Shown here piece after piece: positions 20,395 through 32,883 of a DNA stretch of 64,000 nucleotides. The DNA is taken from the NCBI GenBank assembly GCA_964036295.1, contig OZ038472.1:14111885-14175884 (forward strand), given 5' to 3'. The first letter of the stretch is position 1; each line of letters starts with the position of its first letter. Both the position numbers and the translations under genes were made by a program. The notes beneath the pieces are model-generated. The model made no database searches. It was not told where the DNA came from and saw only the letters and a program-made list of their open reading frames with translations. This DNA comes from Plumapathes pennacea. Lineage: Eukaryota > Cnidaria > Anthozoa > Antipatharia > Myriopathidae.

Positions 20395-23300
20395 ATGGCT
20401 TGCAGTAAATATGCAATGGAGGGATACAACGTAGCGAAAAGCGACAAGGACTCTTTACCTGGCAAATATTTTTGCTCTCTTTGTGACAAGATCCTAAGAG
20501 AGCCACTCCAAACAAACTGCGGTCATTTTTACTGCAAACCATGCTACCGCTCCAGCCAAGAAGCGTAAGTATACCACATTGTTTATTCAATGGACTAATC
20601 AACTCTCACTATATCATTCTTCCTTTTCTTCTTAAAAATGGTTGGAGAAATTCTTATTTTGAGTTTATGAAGGGTTAAAATTACAGATAATTATTACTTT
20701 TAAACTTTTTAAAGCTGAAATCAGTTGTGAAACCGTTTTGGCTTATTCGCTAAGGCAAATTTGAACATCAAGAACTTGATTAGCAATATCAACATACTGT
20801 ACATTCTTTTTCGCCCATTTTCGCGAGTTTCGCATTAACTGACATTTTGTTGTGGACAAACCTTCCAGTTTCTAAATTTTTTTGTTTTCAACTATGCAGG
20901 GATGGAAGTTTTGTCTGTCTTCTGGACAAGGTATCCTTGATGTCAACTGAGGTACGGCATTTTGAAGTTTCTTTTTCACTCACAAACTCTCATTAGACTT
21001 TAGCGCCTAACTTTACCAACTGATAAACAGGGAAGCCTTGCATGTATTTTTAAATTTGTATTACTTTTCAGGTGTATCCTGACACTTTTATGAAACGTGA
21101 GATTTTATCTCTGACACTAAATTGTCCAAGTGGATGCAGTTGGTCGGGAGAAATAAGAGATATGGAGGTGAGTTATGAGGAAATATATAGATATGGTAAA
21201 ACGTTAGTATTACGGAATAGAGAATAACCAGCTCAAGATAGGATAGAAAGCAATAAGATACTAGGATACTGGGATATATTTGGCCAGTATAGCACTGGGC
21301 ATCACATATTTGGTTAGACGTTATACACTTTTAATTGTATGATAGAACAGGGCGTTCTACACTAGTAACGATAAGGAAAGACCGGACAGGACAGGATAAG
21401 AATGAACAGCACGTATAGCAGGACAGTACCGCGAAATAGGTAATTAGGACAGGACAGCCAGGGCAGGAATAATCAAAGGCGAGATAGGACAGGGTAGAGA
21501 AATAGAGGGAAGAAACGGGACAGGACACTCAGCAAGAACACACGCGAACACTGACAGGACGAGGCCAAGGCTGTACTAGAGGATAGGGCCAGAACGGAGA
21601 GAAAAGGAACAAGACAAGACAGAAGACAAGACAAACGAAGATAAGACAAAACATGACACTGTACTCAGGAAAGGATCGGATATGAAACTATAGAGGACAG
21701 AAACACAACAGGACAGGACAGGACAGGAAAGTATAGGACTAACACCAGACAGGACTGGACGAGATACTGTAGGACAGAGACGAAAGGAAAAACAACAGCA
21801 GCAGATAAGCTTATAAATAGAACAGAGATTGACAGAATAAGGGCAAAATACGAACCATCTCCTTGTATCTTGCAGACCCATTTGTCAAAATGTCCAATGT
21901 CAACTGTCCAGTGTCCCAACACCAGGTGCACGGTGCAGATCAAACGATCTGAGCTTCCTCATCATTTGGAGGAAGAATGCAGCTTCAGGCGCAAACCCTG
22001 CAGCTATTGTAAAAAGATGATTGTAGGATATGACATGGACGTATGTATTACTTTGATAACTCGCTCAATTTAAACTGTCATTCTTTAGGGCATGGATTGT
22101 CCACATAAAGTATAGGTTGATACATCATGGTTAATGTGTCTTCCACTACTTGTTTCAGGAACATCATCTGCAATCCTGTGAAGGATATCCCGAAAAATGT
22201 CCCGGTTGTAAAATGGAAGGGATAAAGCGTGGGGAGGTGAGGACTATGATTTGCACCGCACACTCATTCGCATTGTATTAACTTGTGCACCGAGGCTAAG
22301 GATCAATGTGGACGGCAGGGGTAACAGAACAGGGTTTTCTTATGCCAAAAATATTGAACATGGATTTTAGTTCCCATACTTGAAAATAATGCAAAAGAGA
22401 AAGTGATTTTTTTTTTTCAAAACTGATTCATTTGCCTGAAGCAATACTGGGATGTATCAGATACGTGAAGAAGGCCCCATTTATAGTAAACTGTAAAATC
22501 ATGTGTAGGCAACGCAGAGGATAGACTGATCCTGTCTGCCTATACATTGGCAAGCACTTATCAGTTTTTTGATTTTGAACACATTTTGATTTACATAATA
22601 TTCACAGATCAAGAAGCATCGTGACCCCCTTGATGGGGATTGTGAAGCAACACAGATGAACTGTGTATTTGAGGCCGTGGGGTGTAAAGCAGAGAAGGTA
22701 AGCTCCAGTTGATAATTGATACCAATCTATGATGACTTTCTTTTCAGGAATATATCTTGAATTAACTTCTATGGCTATCGCATTTTTCTTCGAATTGAAA
22801 AATATTCATAGCTTACTAAATTTCCTCAGACACAGTCACAACATATAACACTGAGCGGCCTTCTTCGTGGCCTAGGTTTAATCTAACACAATCTTATTTC
22901 TCGTCTCAACTCGATACAAAAACCACTGTAGCATTGAAAGTCAACTGTCTAAAGGGTTTCCCAGCGCTTATTTGATTTATTTCGTTCGTAATTTCATCTT
23001 TTTCAGTCGATGAAACGTAAAGACGCCAAGAAACACGAAGACGTTTGCAGTGCCTTCCATCTTAGCAAGCTGCTGGCATTTTCATTGGATCTGGAGAAAA
23101 AGGTACAGAATGCTTTGTGTCGTTCTCTCCCTGGAGAATTATCAAATGTCCACCCCGACTACCAATCAAAGTTAACGGAAGCAATATCAAAACTAGACGG
23201 GGTTTGTAATGAAACAAAAGATATCAGGCAAATATTACGTGACCAAAGCACGAGGATAGCTACTTTGGAGACTGCGTTTGGTCGCCATGGCAACTATAGT

Positions 23301-24077
23301 GCTGGAGCAACGTCATCGGGCGCCATGTTCAGCTCTCTGGCATTTCCAGCGAAAAATGGAATTTTGCCAGGCGACGTTTCGAGACGGTTGGTCAATCTGG
23401 AGAACCGCGTCGCAGATCACGAGGTTTTGATTTGTAATGGCAGTCAAAATATGAATGGTAACCAGCAGCAAGCTCATGGATTGAAGCGTCAGTTAGAAGC
23501 CGCACAAGACGCCATTAGACGACTGGAGAGGCGAGTGGAGTCTCATGATCATTCTTTAGCGATGAGAAACGTGGCTTTGGCTGATTTGGAGGAATACATT
23601 CGTCACCAAGAAGTCTCCAGTTATGACGGCGTCCTGCTGTGGAAGATCTCGGACTTCGCCAGAAGAAAAAACGACGCTACTTCTGGAAAACAGGCGTCGT
23701 TCTACAGTCCCTGCTTCTACACCAGTCGCCATGGTTACAAGATGTGCGCAAGGTTGTACTTGAATGGCGACGGCATGGGCAAAGGCACTCACATCTCGGT
23801 GTTCTTTACTGTCATGCGCGGGCAGTTTGACGCGCTACTCCGCTGGCCATTCAGACAGAAGGTAACCATCATGCTGTTGGATCAGGACAACGTGGAGCAC
23901 GTGATCGACGCCTTCAGACCAGACCCCAACAGTGCTTCTTTCCAAAAGCCGCGGAGAGAAATGAATATCGCAAGCGGATGTCCACTGTTTTGCTCTCTGT
24001 CCGAGTTAAATAGGCATGCGTATGTAAGAGATGACGTCATGTTTATGAAGATCATAATTGATACATCCGATTTGTGA
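20395..24077 (+). CDS. TRAF gene C: TNF receptor-associated factor (TRAF2/3-like), 7 exons, 573 aa
   Basis: Exons 20395-20564, 20900-20951, 21072-21167, 21876-22040, 22159-22236, 22608-22697 and 23007-24077, all GT-AG, in the same phases as gene A. It starts MACSKYAMEGYNVAK. The RING has C-x2-C (CSLC), CGHFYC and a CLLD last pair, so Asp is again in the last ligand position. TRAF fingers include SGCSWSGE, KCPMSTVQCPN and HHLEEECSFRR. A coiled coil is built by LENRVADHEV and LKRQLEAAQDAIRRLERR. TRAF-C is residues 423-573, ending IIDTSDL. It is the closest relative of gene E (same exon sizes except three extra codons in exon 7). Predicted cytoplasmic adaptor/E3 ligase in TNF-type signalling. 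Gene D lies downstream in convergent orientation. Confidence 0.92.
21345..21790 (+). repeat. purine-rich AGGACAGGAC minisatellite in intron 3 of gene C
   Basis: Degenerate GGACA/GGACAGGA repeats fill most of the intron, with nearly all purines on the transcribed-sense strand. The same repeat occupies intron 3 of gene E (49281-49565) but is shorter there; gene A intron 3 lacks it. It yields pyrimidine-strand ORFs rich in Ser/Cys/Leu, not genes. Confidence 0.8.
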
Positions 24078-24265
24078 GGCTGGTTTCTATATAGCGGGAG
24101 TTTCCGTAATGCGGTCGGTGGCGTTGTCTACATTAGGAGTGTGTCAAAAGGTGACTTGTTTCTCTCTTAATTCCATCTACTGGTTATAGTGTTAATATTT
24201 TCAAAGTTATTGTCATCTAATCCGCTTTGATGGCTAAAAGGCGAATTTGAAACCTTTGAAACGTC
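24078..24265. other. 3' flank of gene C
   Basis: Presumed 3' UTR. The first 50 bases match the gene E flank (GCTGGTT..., CTATAT.GC.GG); the match then resumes only near 25900 (GAGGTATTTCAGGTAAGTAC, cf. 52350), so about 1.8 kb of extra sequence, including the foldback below, lies here relative to gene E. Confidence 0.5.
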
Positions 24266-25142
24266 CACTGTCAAATGAAACTTAAAGGTGTGACCACTCA
24301 AATGACAGCTCTCAATGAATACATTCTAAAAGCGGTGTTTGATTCCAACTCCTGAGCTGTCAAAAGAAACCAAACAGGTGTGACCACTGAAACAAAAGCT
24401 CTCAACGAATGCATTCTAGAGCAGTTTTGGATGACTGTTGTAAACGAAAACCAAGGCAAGTCACCGCCAGTAGAGTCCGGCCTTTCAATATACTTGGGCG
24501 CGCGCTCCTGGGAACTAATTCCAAGCATGAAAGCAAGGACCACAGGACAACAAACCAAGTAAAAGCCGCGCGTGGCTGTATTGTGAGTTTCTGTTCCGTC
24601 GAAACGTGATATTTTACTCCTGGAGCATCGTAAATCGTTTCGAGTATTCAGTATGCATGCAGAAGCCGTTTCTCCAGAAATTTCTGGTGTTTGGTTATCG
24701 AGGGCAAGAACCAAGAGATAAATCTGGCCGATTCTTGAACGAATTTGACACGTTTTGACGGACCAGAAACTCACAGTACTCATAATAAATTCACGCGCGG
24801 CTTTCAGTTGGTTTGTTGTCCTCTGGTCCTCCCTTTCATGCCCGGAATTAGTTTCCAGGAGCGCGCGTCCAACTATATCGAAAAGACCCTATTACAGAGG
24901 CTGTAAGAAACGCTTTCAACCAATCAGAAGCCAAAGTAATCTGCGTTTGGTTTTTAAGAAACTTATCAGAAGTGCGGGGAAACGCCATCGTCACTTGGCC
25001 AAGAATACTGTTAAACTTGTTTGGACCAATCAAAAAGCGTAGCAAGCGCGAAACCAAAGCAATCACATGTTTACTTTTGACAGCCATCCGAAAACGGCTC
25101 TTAATTGAATGGCCACACCTTTTGGTTTCATTTGACAGCTCA
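24266..25142. mobile_element. foldback element (about 880 bp) with long inverted arms
   Basis: The left arm contains CTGTCAAATGAAAC...AGGTGTGACCACT, tandemly duplicated at 24354. The right end (reverse strand) is AGCTGTCAAATGAAACCAAA-AGGTGTGGCCA. Inner arms pair over about 100 bp: GCGCGCTCCTGGGAACTAAT...GGACAACAAACCAA at 24499-24600 against 24758-24867. ORFs on both strands are by-products of the inverted repeat. Confidence 0.75.
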
Positions 25143-27607
25143 GGAGGTGGACTGAAGTGAACACTGCTATTGAAGCTTTGTACATTCTGATCTAATAGCA
25201 GTGTTCACGGTGCTATTCAGTGGAATATATTTTGAATTTGCCATTATTGAACCAACAAATTGGCTCTTAAAGGGTTCTGAAGTTTCTTGTACACAAGATA
25301 CGACACCTTGTCTAGAGTGAGTTCACCTTTCGCACTCGTTTTCTTACTATTTAGTGATAAAAATCGAGGCGGGCGTTTGCCTGCAACAGCATTTATGTGA
25401 CGAATAACGGACGGAGTATTTTACTTCTGAAATTAAGTGTATTTATTAGCCGACACTATTACGAACTTTCCAGCTATAAAGAAACCAGCCACTATCTTCA
25501 CCGGTGTTAAGAATATTTTGGCGGTAGTTTCGGACATTCCATGGATCTATTTCCAGTTAGAGATCTGCGCAGCATCGCGAAAGAGAAAAGGATGGGGGCA
25601 AGAAAGAGCACTCGACTAAAGTTCCGTTTCTTTGATTAATCGGCCTTAAATACCTCAAGTCAGATGACTGGACATTCCAAGTATTTTGCATCGATCAATT
25701 CCGTTATACCATCTCCAAGACAACATCTCCGGGATTTTTCGGTAGAGCTTTGAGTTCCTGTATCCCGTACACAACAAAGTGTTAATATCCTACCACTGTA
25801 TTTCTTCTGATCGGCAAATAACCACAACCGAGGTGACTACCTCAGTCATCATTCATGACAACGGGAAAGATGATGTCGAACGTTTCTTTCACAACCCGAC
25901 TCGAGGTATTTCAGGTAAGTACATTTTCGTGCTGCTCGTAATCTTTAATATACTAAAATACTTTCGCAACTAGTTTAAACTCTTTTCCTATATCTGTCTG
26001 AGCCCTTATTATTGAAAAAAAAAAGTCCAGTCAACCATGGTGTATAAGACGCAGTTCAAACGTAGAACGTTCATCGCCGAGTCCAGTGTATGATTGTTTG
26101 ATATAATTTGTTTATGGTCCGGACTTTGCCATATACGTTATTGGAGATGGATGGGCTAAATATTATACGCTTCTCGATTAGTGTCGGATACAACTTTCTT
26201 CTTCCCGACACATGAATACGTTGTAGTATGGACGATGTACATTATATGTCATGTCGAGTGGCCGTCGTAACAGCATTTACACTATAACTACGTTTACACA
26301 AGAGCAAAAGTTTCGTCACGAATCCGAGAACTTTAGATTCTGGAATCTAAAGTAGAAACATTGTCATCCAGATACTACGAATCACTCATGTGGTGGTACC
26401 GCTTACGAATGCATGCGAAGACCCTGAATGAGATTTTAAAATCTGGAGACATTTATGAATCCGGAAATTTTTTGCTCTGGCGTAAATGTAAGGAGCTGGA
26501 AAATAATAAAACATAAACTTGAGGTTTTGCCATTAAAAAAAAAAAAAAAAAAAAAAAAATACTGGCAGAAATCCCGGGCTGAAATTTAGACAATTATAAG
26601 TTAGCCTATAATTAGCCCTTCAGTGTATTTGTCTGTGACATAAAATCAGTTGATTAGAGTACTACCGCCCACATACTTTTAACACCGCAACAAGCAGAGC
26701 GCATATTGGAGTCTCCATGCACTATATAGAAACCAGCCGAAAAAATTTAGATTGATATTACTTTTTGTGTTGTTAAGTTCTAATTGCAGAAGGCAGTAGT
26801 TGTAATCTAACATGATAAAATCTACAGTTTGTATCGGTAGGCAAAGCTGTTGTGTATGATTATGTACAACTAAGGTATACGTAATTACGCCAGCAAAAAT
26901 AGTACATTAAAACAGGAATGGTCTATAGATGACTTTACATACAAGGGGTACAGTAGTCGTATTAACAGCACAAAAGCCGGGCTTTTTAGTTTACGTGCGT
27001 GGAGTAGGTGCCCGTTGACTTGTCTTTGAGTGGTGCTTTTAATGCCAACTAAGCATTCGGATCGAATGAATCATGGAGCCTTGGGAGCACATAAAAACGT
27101 TTTATATGTGTGAAACTAGTTTCAATCCCTTACAGTTGGTATAGACGGTACTGTAGCGGTTGTAAATAGTTAATCCAGGATTAACGTATAATCCGTTCCC
27201 ATTGCATTTTGTCACACAATATGGCCAGTATTTTTTTAGTTTGCAGGCAATATTTGAATACATAAGTTTAAATTCATATTTCCTTTACCTTTTTTTTCTC
27301 CTTAACACTTAATCTTAATTTTTTGTTTTAATTTTTTATTAGTTAATAGTTACCTATTGCCTGTTCAATAAAAATTAGCCGGGGTGGGGGAGGGTTATAC
27401 CTAAAAGGTAGTAGTTCTAGTTCAAAACATATCGAGGAACTGAGTCATGTTGCAAGGGAAACCTTGTTTTCAGGTTTAAAATGACAGAAAAATTTAGACC
27501 TAATCCATTATTAGGTTAATTTTCTTTTGAAGAACTGTTAATGTAAAAGTGCACTTATGGCATTTCCTTTAATAAAGGAGGTTTTCACACATTTGTGTAT
27601 CATGGTT
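25143..27607. other. spacer between gene C and block copy 2; no gene seen
   Basis: Contains a poly-A run of 25 (26535-26559) and a weak inverted-repeat element at about 26289-26490 (CGTTTACACAAGAGCAAAA against TTTTTTGCTCTGGCGTAAATG). AATCCAGGATTAA near 27170 is a fragment of the GGGCCCAG-type element seen at 44499. Short ORFs lack domains. Confidence 0.5.
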
Positions 27608-27633
27608 CCCCCCCCCCCCCCCCCCCCCCCCCC
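27608..27633. repeat. poly-C tract (26 C) at the left border of duplicated block copy 2
   Basis: In copy 1 the same border (4800-4808) reads CCCCTCCCCTGGG, so the run expanded from an imperfect C-rich seed at the start of the duplicated block. Confidence 0.9.
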
Positions 27634-27636
27634 GGG

Positions 27637-28843
27637 TCTGGCGCGTCCATTCCACGTGCACGCGTCGCCATTGGAATTTGGTCATTGCTCAATGCTCAAA
27701 TGCAAATTTCGTTTCGGATTGAGAACATTGCAGTTGTTTTTCCCGTTCGTGTGGCTGGTACTCAAGTTCAATATTCCTCTGCTCGCAGCAGGGTTTCGAG
27801 AGGTATTGGGACAAGTATGATGCATCGAGACGGAGCAATGGTAAGTGAGTAAAGTCAGATAATGGTTGAAAAACAAACACGGTTGCGTCGCCTTGGCATA
27901 TGCGCTGACAAATAGGCGCTCTTTAACGACACATTGCGAGCTATAGCTGAGGCCGTTGCGGTGGCGGGAATACGTGTAGCTCCTGCCAGAACTAGCTCTT
28001 GTGTCGGTGAAGCGGTAAAAATTGTCAACACGAGGTTTTGATGTTTGTATGCTAACTGGCGTCAGTAATAATTGAATTCGAGCGCTGAAAGCCCCGACGC
28101 TTACTCTGACGAACGCCTAAACACTCGATTATCGTCCAGCACAATTTTTACAGTGTTAATGCGCCGATCAATTTGTACTGTTAACATCTCGGGGACTTTC
28201 ATTTGTCCAATTACTGCCCCTCCCCCTCCCACATGTACTGAGGAGTTTGCATATTGCGTTGATAAATTGTGAATAAATCGACCTTTTGCTCAAAATATAT
28301 TTGTAACATAAATTGAAATATAGATAAATAGAGAACTGTGTTTTAATTTATATACAGATATTATATATTCACTGTATATACAAATTTGACCTCGAGAAAC
28401 GGAGAGTCAGCCTGGTCATTTAAGCAGCTTCGATTTTTCATTCTCTCTCTTCTAGTGTCGATAGTAATTGCCAGCTGTATTTAATTTATATTTGAAGGGA
28501 TAACAAAGACACTTTTTAGCAAGCATTACGTAGCTTTCACGCACTCGGGACCTGGAGTGTAATAACTGAACAACCATTCCAAACTACCTCTGCTTTAGAG
28601 AAGAATCTTAAAGACAATTGTAAGGCTTTGAAAGGCTCAGGGGTCCCTATATAACAATAGCAAGTGCCACTTAACATATAGAAGAAGCAAGCATCTACCT
28701 AAAATATCATCTAAATTTAATAATGCGTACATACAAGACATGTCAAAAGGCTGGTATGCTAGTAAATTACATTAGACCGGAGCCTTTTGATGTAAATCCT
28801 CCAGAAAGATGGTTAAATAGACTCTATGTGACCACCGGCTCGG
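27637..28843. repeat. duplicated block, copy 2 (matches 4807-6927)
   Basis: Aligns with copy 1 from GGTCTGGCGCGTCC to the gene D stop. Shared landmarks are the donor-like AATG|GTAAGTGAGT (about 27841), GAACTAGCTCTTGTGTCGGT, TTACTGCCCCTCCCCCTCCC, and GGGACCTGGAGTGTAATAAC. It lacks the three insertions of copy 1. The single TTAA at 28608-28611 is the empty site for the 6152 element. Confidence 0.75.
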
Positions 28844-29854
28844 TTACATGAGGTAAAAATCGTTAACGATGATCTTGATGTACATGACGTCATGCCGCAC
28901 GTAAGCATGTTTGTTTAGCGCCGCCAAAGAACAGAACAATGGGAAGCCGCCAATGGTGGTTGTCTCCCTCCGTGGTAAAAAGCTGTTGGGGTTTGGTCTG
29001 AAGACGTCGATCACGTGTTCCACGTTGTCCTGATCCAAAAGCGTGATGGTTACTTTCTGTCTGAATGGCCAGCGGAGTTGCTCATCAAACTCCCCACGCA
29101 TGACAACAAAGAACACCGAGATGTGAGTGCCTATGCCCATGCCGTCTCCGTTCAAGTAGATGCGGGCACACATCTTGTAGCCATGGCGACTGGTGTAGAA
29201 GCAAGGACTACAGAAATATCTTTGTATTCCTGTTATAGCGTCTTGCTTCTTGAAAGAAACGTGCTTGATCTGCCACAGCAGAGCGCCGTCATAACTTGCT
29301 ACTTGCTGACACCTGACGAAGTCTCGCAAATACTTTGGCAGTTTGGCAAGCACCTTCTCTTGAGACATTATCTTCCTCTCCAGCCGTCTGAGGGTTTCCT
29401 GAGCAGCTTGAAGCTTCTGCTCCAATTTATTTATCTTTCGTCTGGTATCGTCCATGTATTGGTCGTTCTCCACCAAAATAACTTCGTAATCTGCTGTCCT
29501 GTTTTCCAGATTTTCCAATCTATTTGTCGCTTCATTTGTTGCTAGAACGGGTCCACCTGAGTGTAGTGTAGACGATCCAACAGACATGCACTTTTGCAGT
29601 TTTGTTATTAGCTTGGTTGGTTTACTCACTGCCTTCTTCGACACACTGTATTCTCTGACTACGCTCTGCACTTGTGTAAGGATGTATGAAATGCCGTTGT
29701 CATAATCGGCCAGGATGTTGGGGTTTCTAGAAGTGGCCAATCCAGGGATGCGACGCATGAGAGACTCAACATCTCTCGACAAATCCAGCGCCGTTTGCAA
29801 AAGATTGACCGCGTAGTCCCGGATATTTCGTTTCTTTTTACTCCAGGACATGAC
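28844..29854 (-). CDS. TRAF gene D: truncated RING-less TRAF-like gene, terminal exon
   Basis: The minus-strand exon begins after TTGTTGCTTCAG at 29854 and runs open to the stop at 28844 (336 codons). The first in-frame ATG is its second codon (29851), giving 335 aa. The position equals exon 2 of gene B. The zinc-finger half that B keeps as NRHLQEH reads KKRNIRDY here, so the His ligands are lost, and I found no upstream exon supplying the Cys half. A coiled coil runs about 25-180 and TRAF-C 187-335 (GYKMCARIYLNGDGMGIG, LRWPFRQKVT, stop after NDFYLM). It could be a minimal coiled coil plus TRAF-C protein or a gene on the way to becoming a pseudogene. Its frame is intact over 1 kb, which argues for recent function. 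Confidence 0.65.
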   Translation of the reverse strand, partial: VMSWSKKKRNIRDYAVNLLQTALDLSRDVESLMRRIPGLATSRNPNILADYDNGISYILTQVQSVVREYSVSKKAVSKPTKLITKLQKCMSVGSSTLHSGGPVLATNEATNRLENLENRTADYEVILVENDQYMDDTRRKINKLEQKLQAAQETLRRLERKIMSQEKVLAKLPKYLRDFVRCQQVASYDGALLWQIKHVSFKKQDAITGIQRYFCSPCFYTSRHGYKMCARIYLNGDGMGIGTHISVFFVVMRGEFDEQLRWPFRQKVTITLLDQDNVEHVIDVFRPNPNSFLPRRETTTIGGFPLFCSLAALNKHAYVRHDVMYIKIIVNDFYLM

Positions 29855-32628
29855 CTGAAGCAACAACACATTAACAAGACTGACGTGCAATCAAACAAAA
29901 CTCGTGAGCTTAGAACTTGGAATGTACACTTCCAACTAGTACATCGTTAATGCTGGAAGAGGTTACTCAAACACACCTAATCTGCCATTAAATAAACTAT
30001 GAATAATAATACCTAACAATGTAGACCAATAGATATTAAACAGTTTGACACTGCTGAGTTTCTTTGTGATGTTGTGTTTCAAACCTCCACTTGCCTGAGT
30101 TTGGCAAAGGCTTGAATGCTAGCATGACGTTGTCACACACAGATAAGAAGTATATTACTCATTACTGGCCTTTTAGTCGATGACACGTTGCTAACAGGAC
30201 TATATATCGAAAGAGTCCAGTAGTTATTAAAAAGAAAATTAATGGCATCTTATATCTTGCAGGTCTGGTGCACTTACTCGGGGGGTCGCGGTCAGCGGAA
30301 ACGTCAACACGGCTAAAGTTCTCTCGCCAAAGTGTGGAGAGCAACAGCAGTGTGGTAAGTATGGGTGTTAGAATAATGTTTTAGCTTTATCCCTTATCTT
30401 GGTAAGTTATTGCGTTTCATGTAATCTACTTTGTACCCTGTGGATGCTCCTGTAGATGTGGATGCTCCTGCTCAAACGGAATGTGAAGTTATTGATGCCT
30501 GATTCACCTTATTATTTGCAAATAATTGGTACTCAGCCAGACTTACTAAGCTACAGTCCCGCTGCTGTAGATTGCAGACAAGGATAGTTTACATCACACC
30601 CAGCTCTTTAGTTTCTGACTGTACTCCTTTCATGAGTGCCAAGCCGCAGCGTTGGTGTGGAATGTACTCCGTTGATGTCAGTACAGTACTGTACCAGTGC
30701 TGCATGCGATCAAAGAATCAGATTATGCTTTTTCCCACATTTAACATTGTAAGATTTTGAAGGATCTGGGGCAGTGAATGCTTGCTTCGAATGATCAGTT
30801 CTGTTTGCGGCGTCGTACTCCGAATAAACGTGATCGGCTATTAAATAAACATGGAGCCGATTGAACTGATTCCGTGGACAAGTGATCTTTAGAGCTTGCC
30901 AAGGGAGGCATATCAGAATTAAAAATGATAATATTGGTGAATAATAGGCATGCAAAGAGTATGATATGCAAGGTTTATGCCAGTGTATAGATCTTGGCTT
31001 GTTTTGTGACTCCTATTGTGCATTGTGCATTGTTTGATTATGAAGTGTTTACAGAGTGTATTCCGAGAATCTGGTAATCGATATCTGGTGGAAAGGGTTC
31101 ATCCCATGTGGTTTCGTGGCATTTTAGTGAGTAAATGCTTGCCCGTACACATTCAGTCGTCAATTGTTTGCGATAGAACGCGGTTTTCTCAACTACAAGA
31201 CAAACAAAACTCGAGTTAAGGGTCCCTCAGGCGTTTGTTTACTTCTTCGCTTGTCAGAGCTTGGGATTTTTATGAGATTCATTTATTATGGCCAATGGAG
31301 TCATCCGCGATGTTTACTTAGCGGAGAACACTCCAAACAATGCGAAAATCAAACGCGGCATAAGTCAGTACAACTGGCTGTACTGACAACATCAGTGCTG
31401 AACGGTCTATACTTTGGAAATATGTGGACTGTGTGAAACAGCAGACAAAGATGTTGACACCTTGGTGAATACATTGGAACGTCAGACCACAAACGGATGT
31501 ACAATTAATAGATAGCCTGAGATTCGTGGCCTATAAATATCAAGTCTTTGTTATTATTACATGGATAGAAATCTGCGACATTTGCGCCAAAGTTGATCCG
31601 CGGTTACCCATTAGAAAACAATGAAAATCTCTGCAATAAATGTGTCAGCTGTCACGGTTCGCATTGCTCGAATCGTCCCAGTCTCTTGAAGCATCATGTT
31701 TGTCTTGTGAAAACAATTGGTCTGCTTGAGCCTTTTGATCGGAACAGTTTTGAACGGACCAATATATGAAAAACCCCTACGGGGAGTTGTCTATAAAGTA
31801 TCGTATTGTATTGTATATCGAGGCTTTCATCCGCCCAAATTACAACTTCTAAAAGTTCACAAATCTCATGACACATTTCTCTTCTATTAAACTAGAGACT
31901 CCTGGGTTTTGCTATAAATCAGCAGTGGAAAGTACGGAGTTTCAAAATAAGTGTCTGCATGGATACGTAAACTATTGCGCACTCACATTTGAATGAAGTT
32001 GCCCTTTTTGTCAGGCGCCTTTTTACTATCATCCAAAGACGAATTTAGCTCGAATTGACACTGGCTCAGTAACACAAATTTCCTGTGGACTGTCCTTCAA
32101 CCTGATTAGAATATGAAATCATTCTAGTATTTCACTCTTTTTTTTTTGAAAACTATTTAGGCACACATCTAGACCTAATATACTATAGATCGGCTAGCAA
32201 GGAGGGGAAGTCACACGGATACTTAATTTCTGACAGTATACCTTCAATGACGAAATGCGGCGTCCTAAGCCTGCGACAGCTGCCTTACTTTAATAGATAG
32301 GCCTTAATTATACTGGATGCGATGGAAATGAGAAGCTCTCAGTGCGTTTGAAGAGATAAGAATATGGCAGTAAAAACGGGATAAATAGATTGCTCTATTT
32401 TTTATCACACTTCTTACCTGCACATTCAAGCTCTATACCTTTCCTTCATTGATCCGTGTGATACGTATAGAAACGAAGGTTTCGTCCACTACTGTGTTGC
32501 AAAACAATTTCATTGGTTGAAATCATATGATACACAAGCCATTGTCTGCAAAAGCACGTGGCTTACTCTTGTCACGAGGTTACTTAGAACGGGTTTTCAT
32601 TCAAGCTGTATATATTTTCTTCTTTGAT
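29855..32628. other. intergenic spacer 2, left part; no gene recognised
   Basis: No zinc-finger or RING exon for gene D was found here on the minus strand. 31180-31240 matches 10130-10190 in spacer 1. 30330-30357 has a donor-like AGTGTGGTAAGT on the plus strand with no convincing coding exon. ORFs of 60-90 codons are unsupported. Confidence 0.45.
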
Positions 32629-32883
32629 CATGCGGAAACGAAGGTCGCGCATGGAAAACGAAGGTTGCGCATGGAAACGAAGGTTGCGCATGGAACAAAG
32701 GCTGTGCATGGAAACGAAGGTCGCGCATGGGGAAAGGAAGGTTGCGCATAAAACAAAGTTTGCGCATGGAAACGAAGGTTGCGCATGGGGAAACAAAGGT
32801 TGCGCACGGATACGAAGGTTGCGCATGGGGAAACAAAGGTTCCGTATGGAAACAAAGGTTGCGCAAAGGAACGAAGGATGCGC
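32629..32883. repeat. 18-20 bp minisatellite, about 13 units
   Basis: The consensus unit is GGAAACGAAGGTTGCGCAT with variants (AACAAAGG, GGGGAAACAAAGG, GTCGCGCAT). Unit length varies, so several frames on both strands are open and yield repetitive Arg/Lys- or Phe/Cys-rich ORFs that I do not call. Confidence 0.9.
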
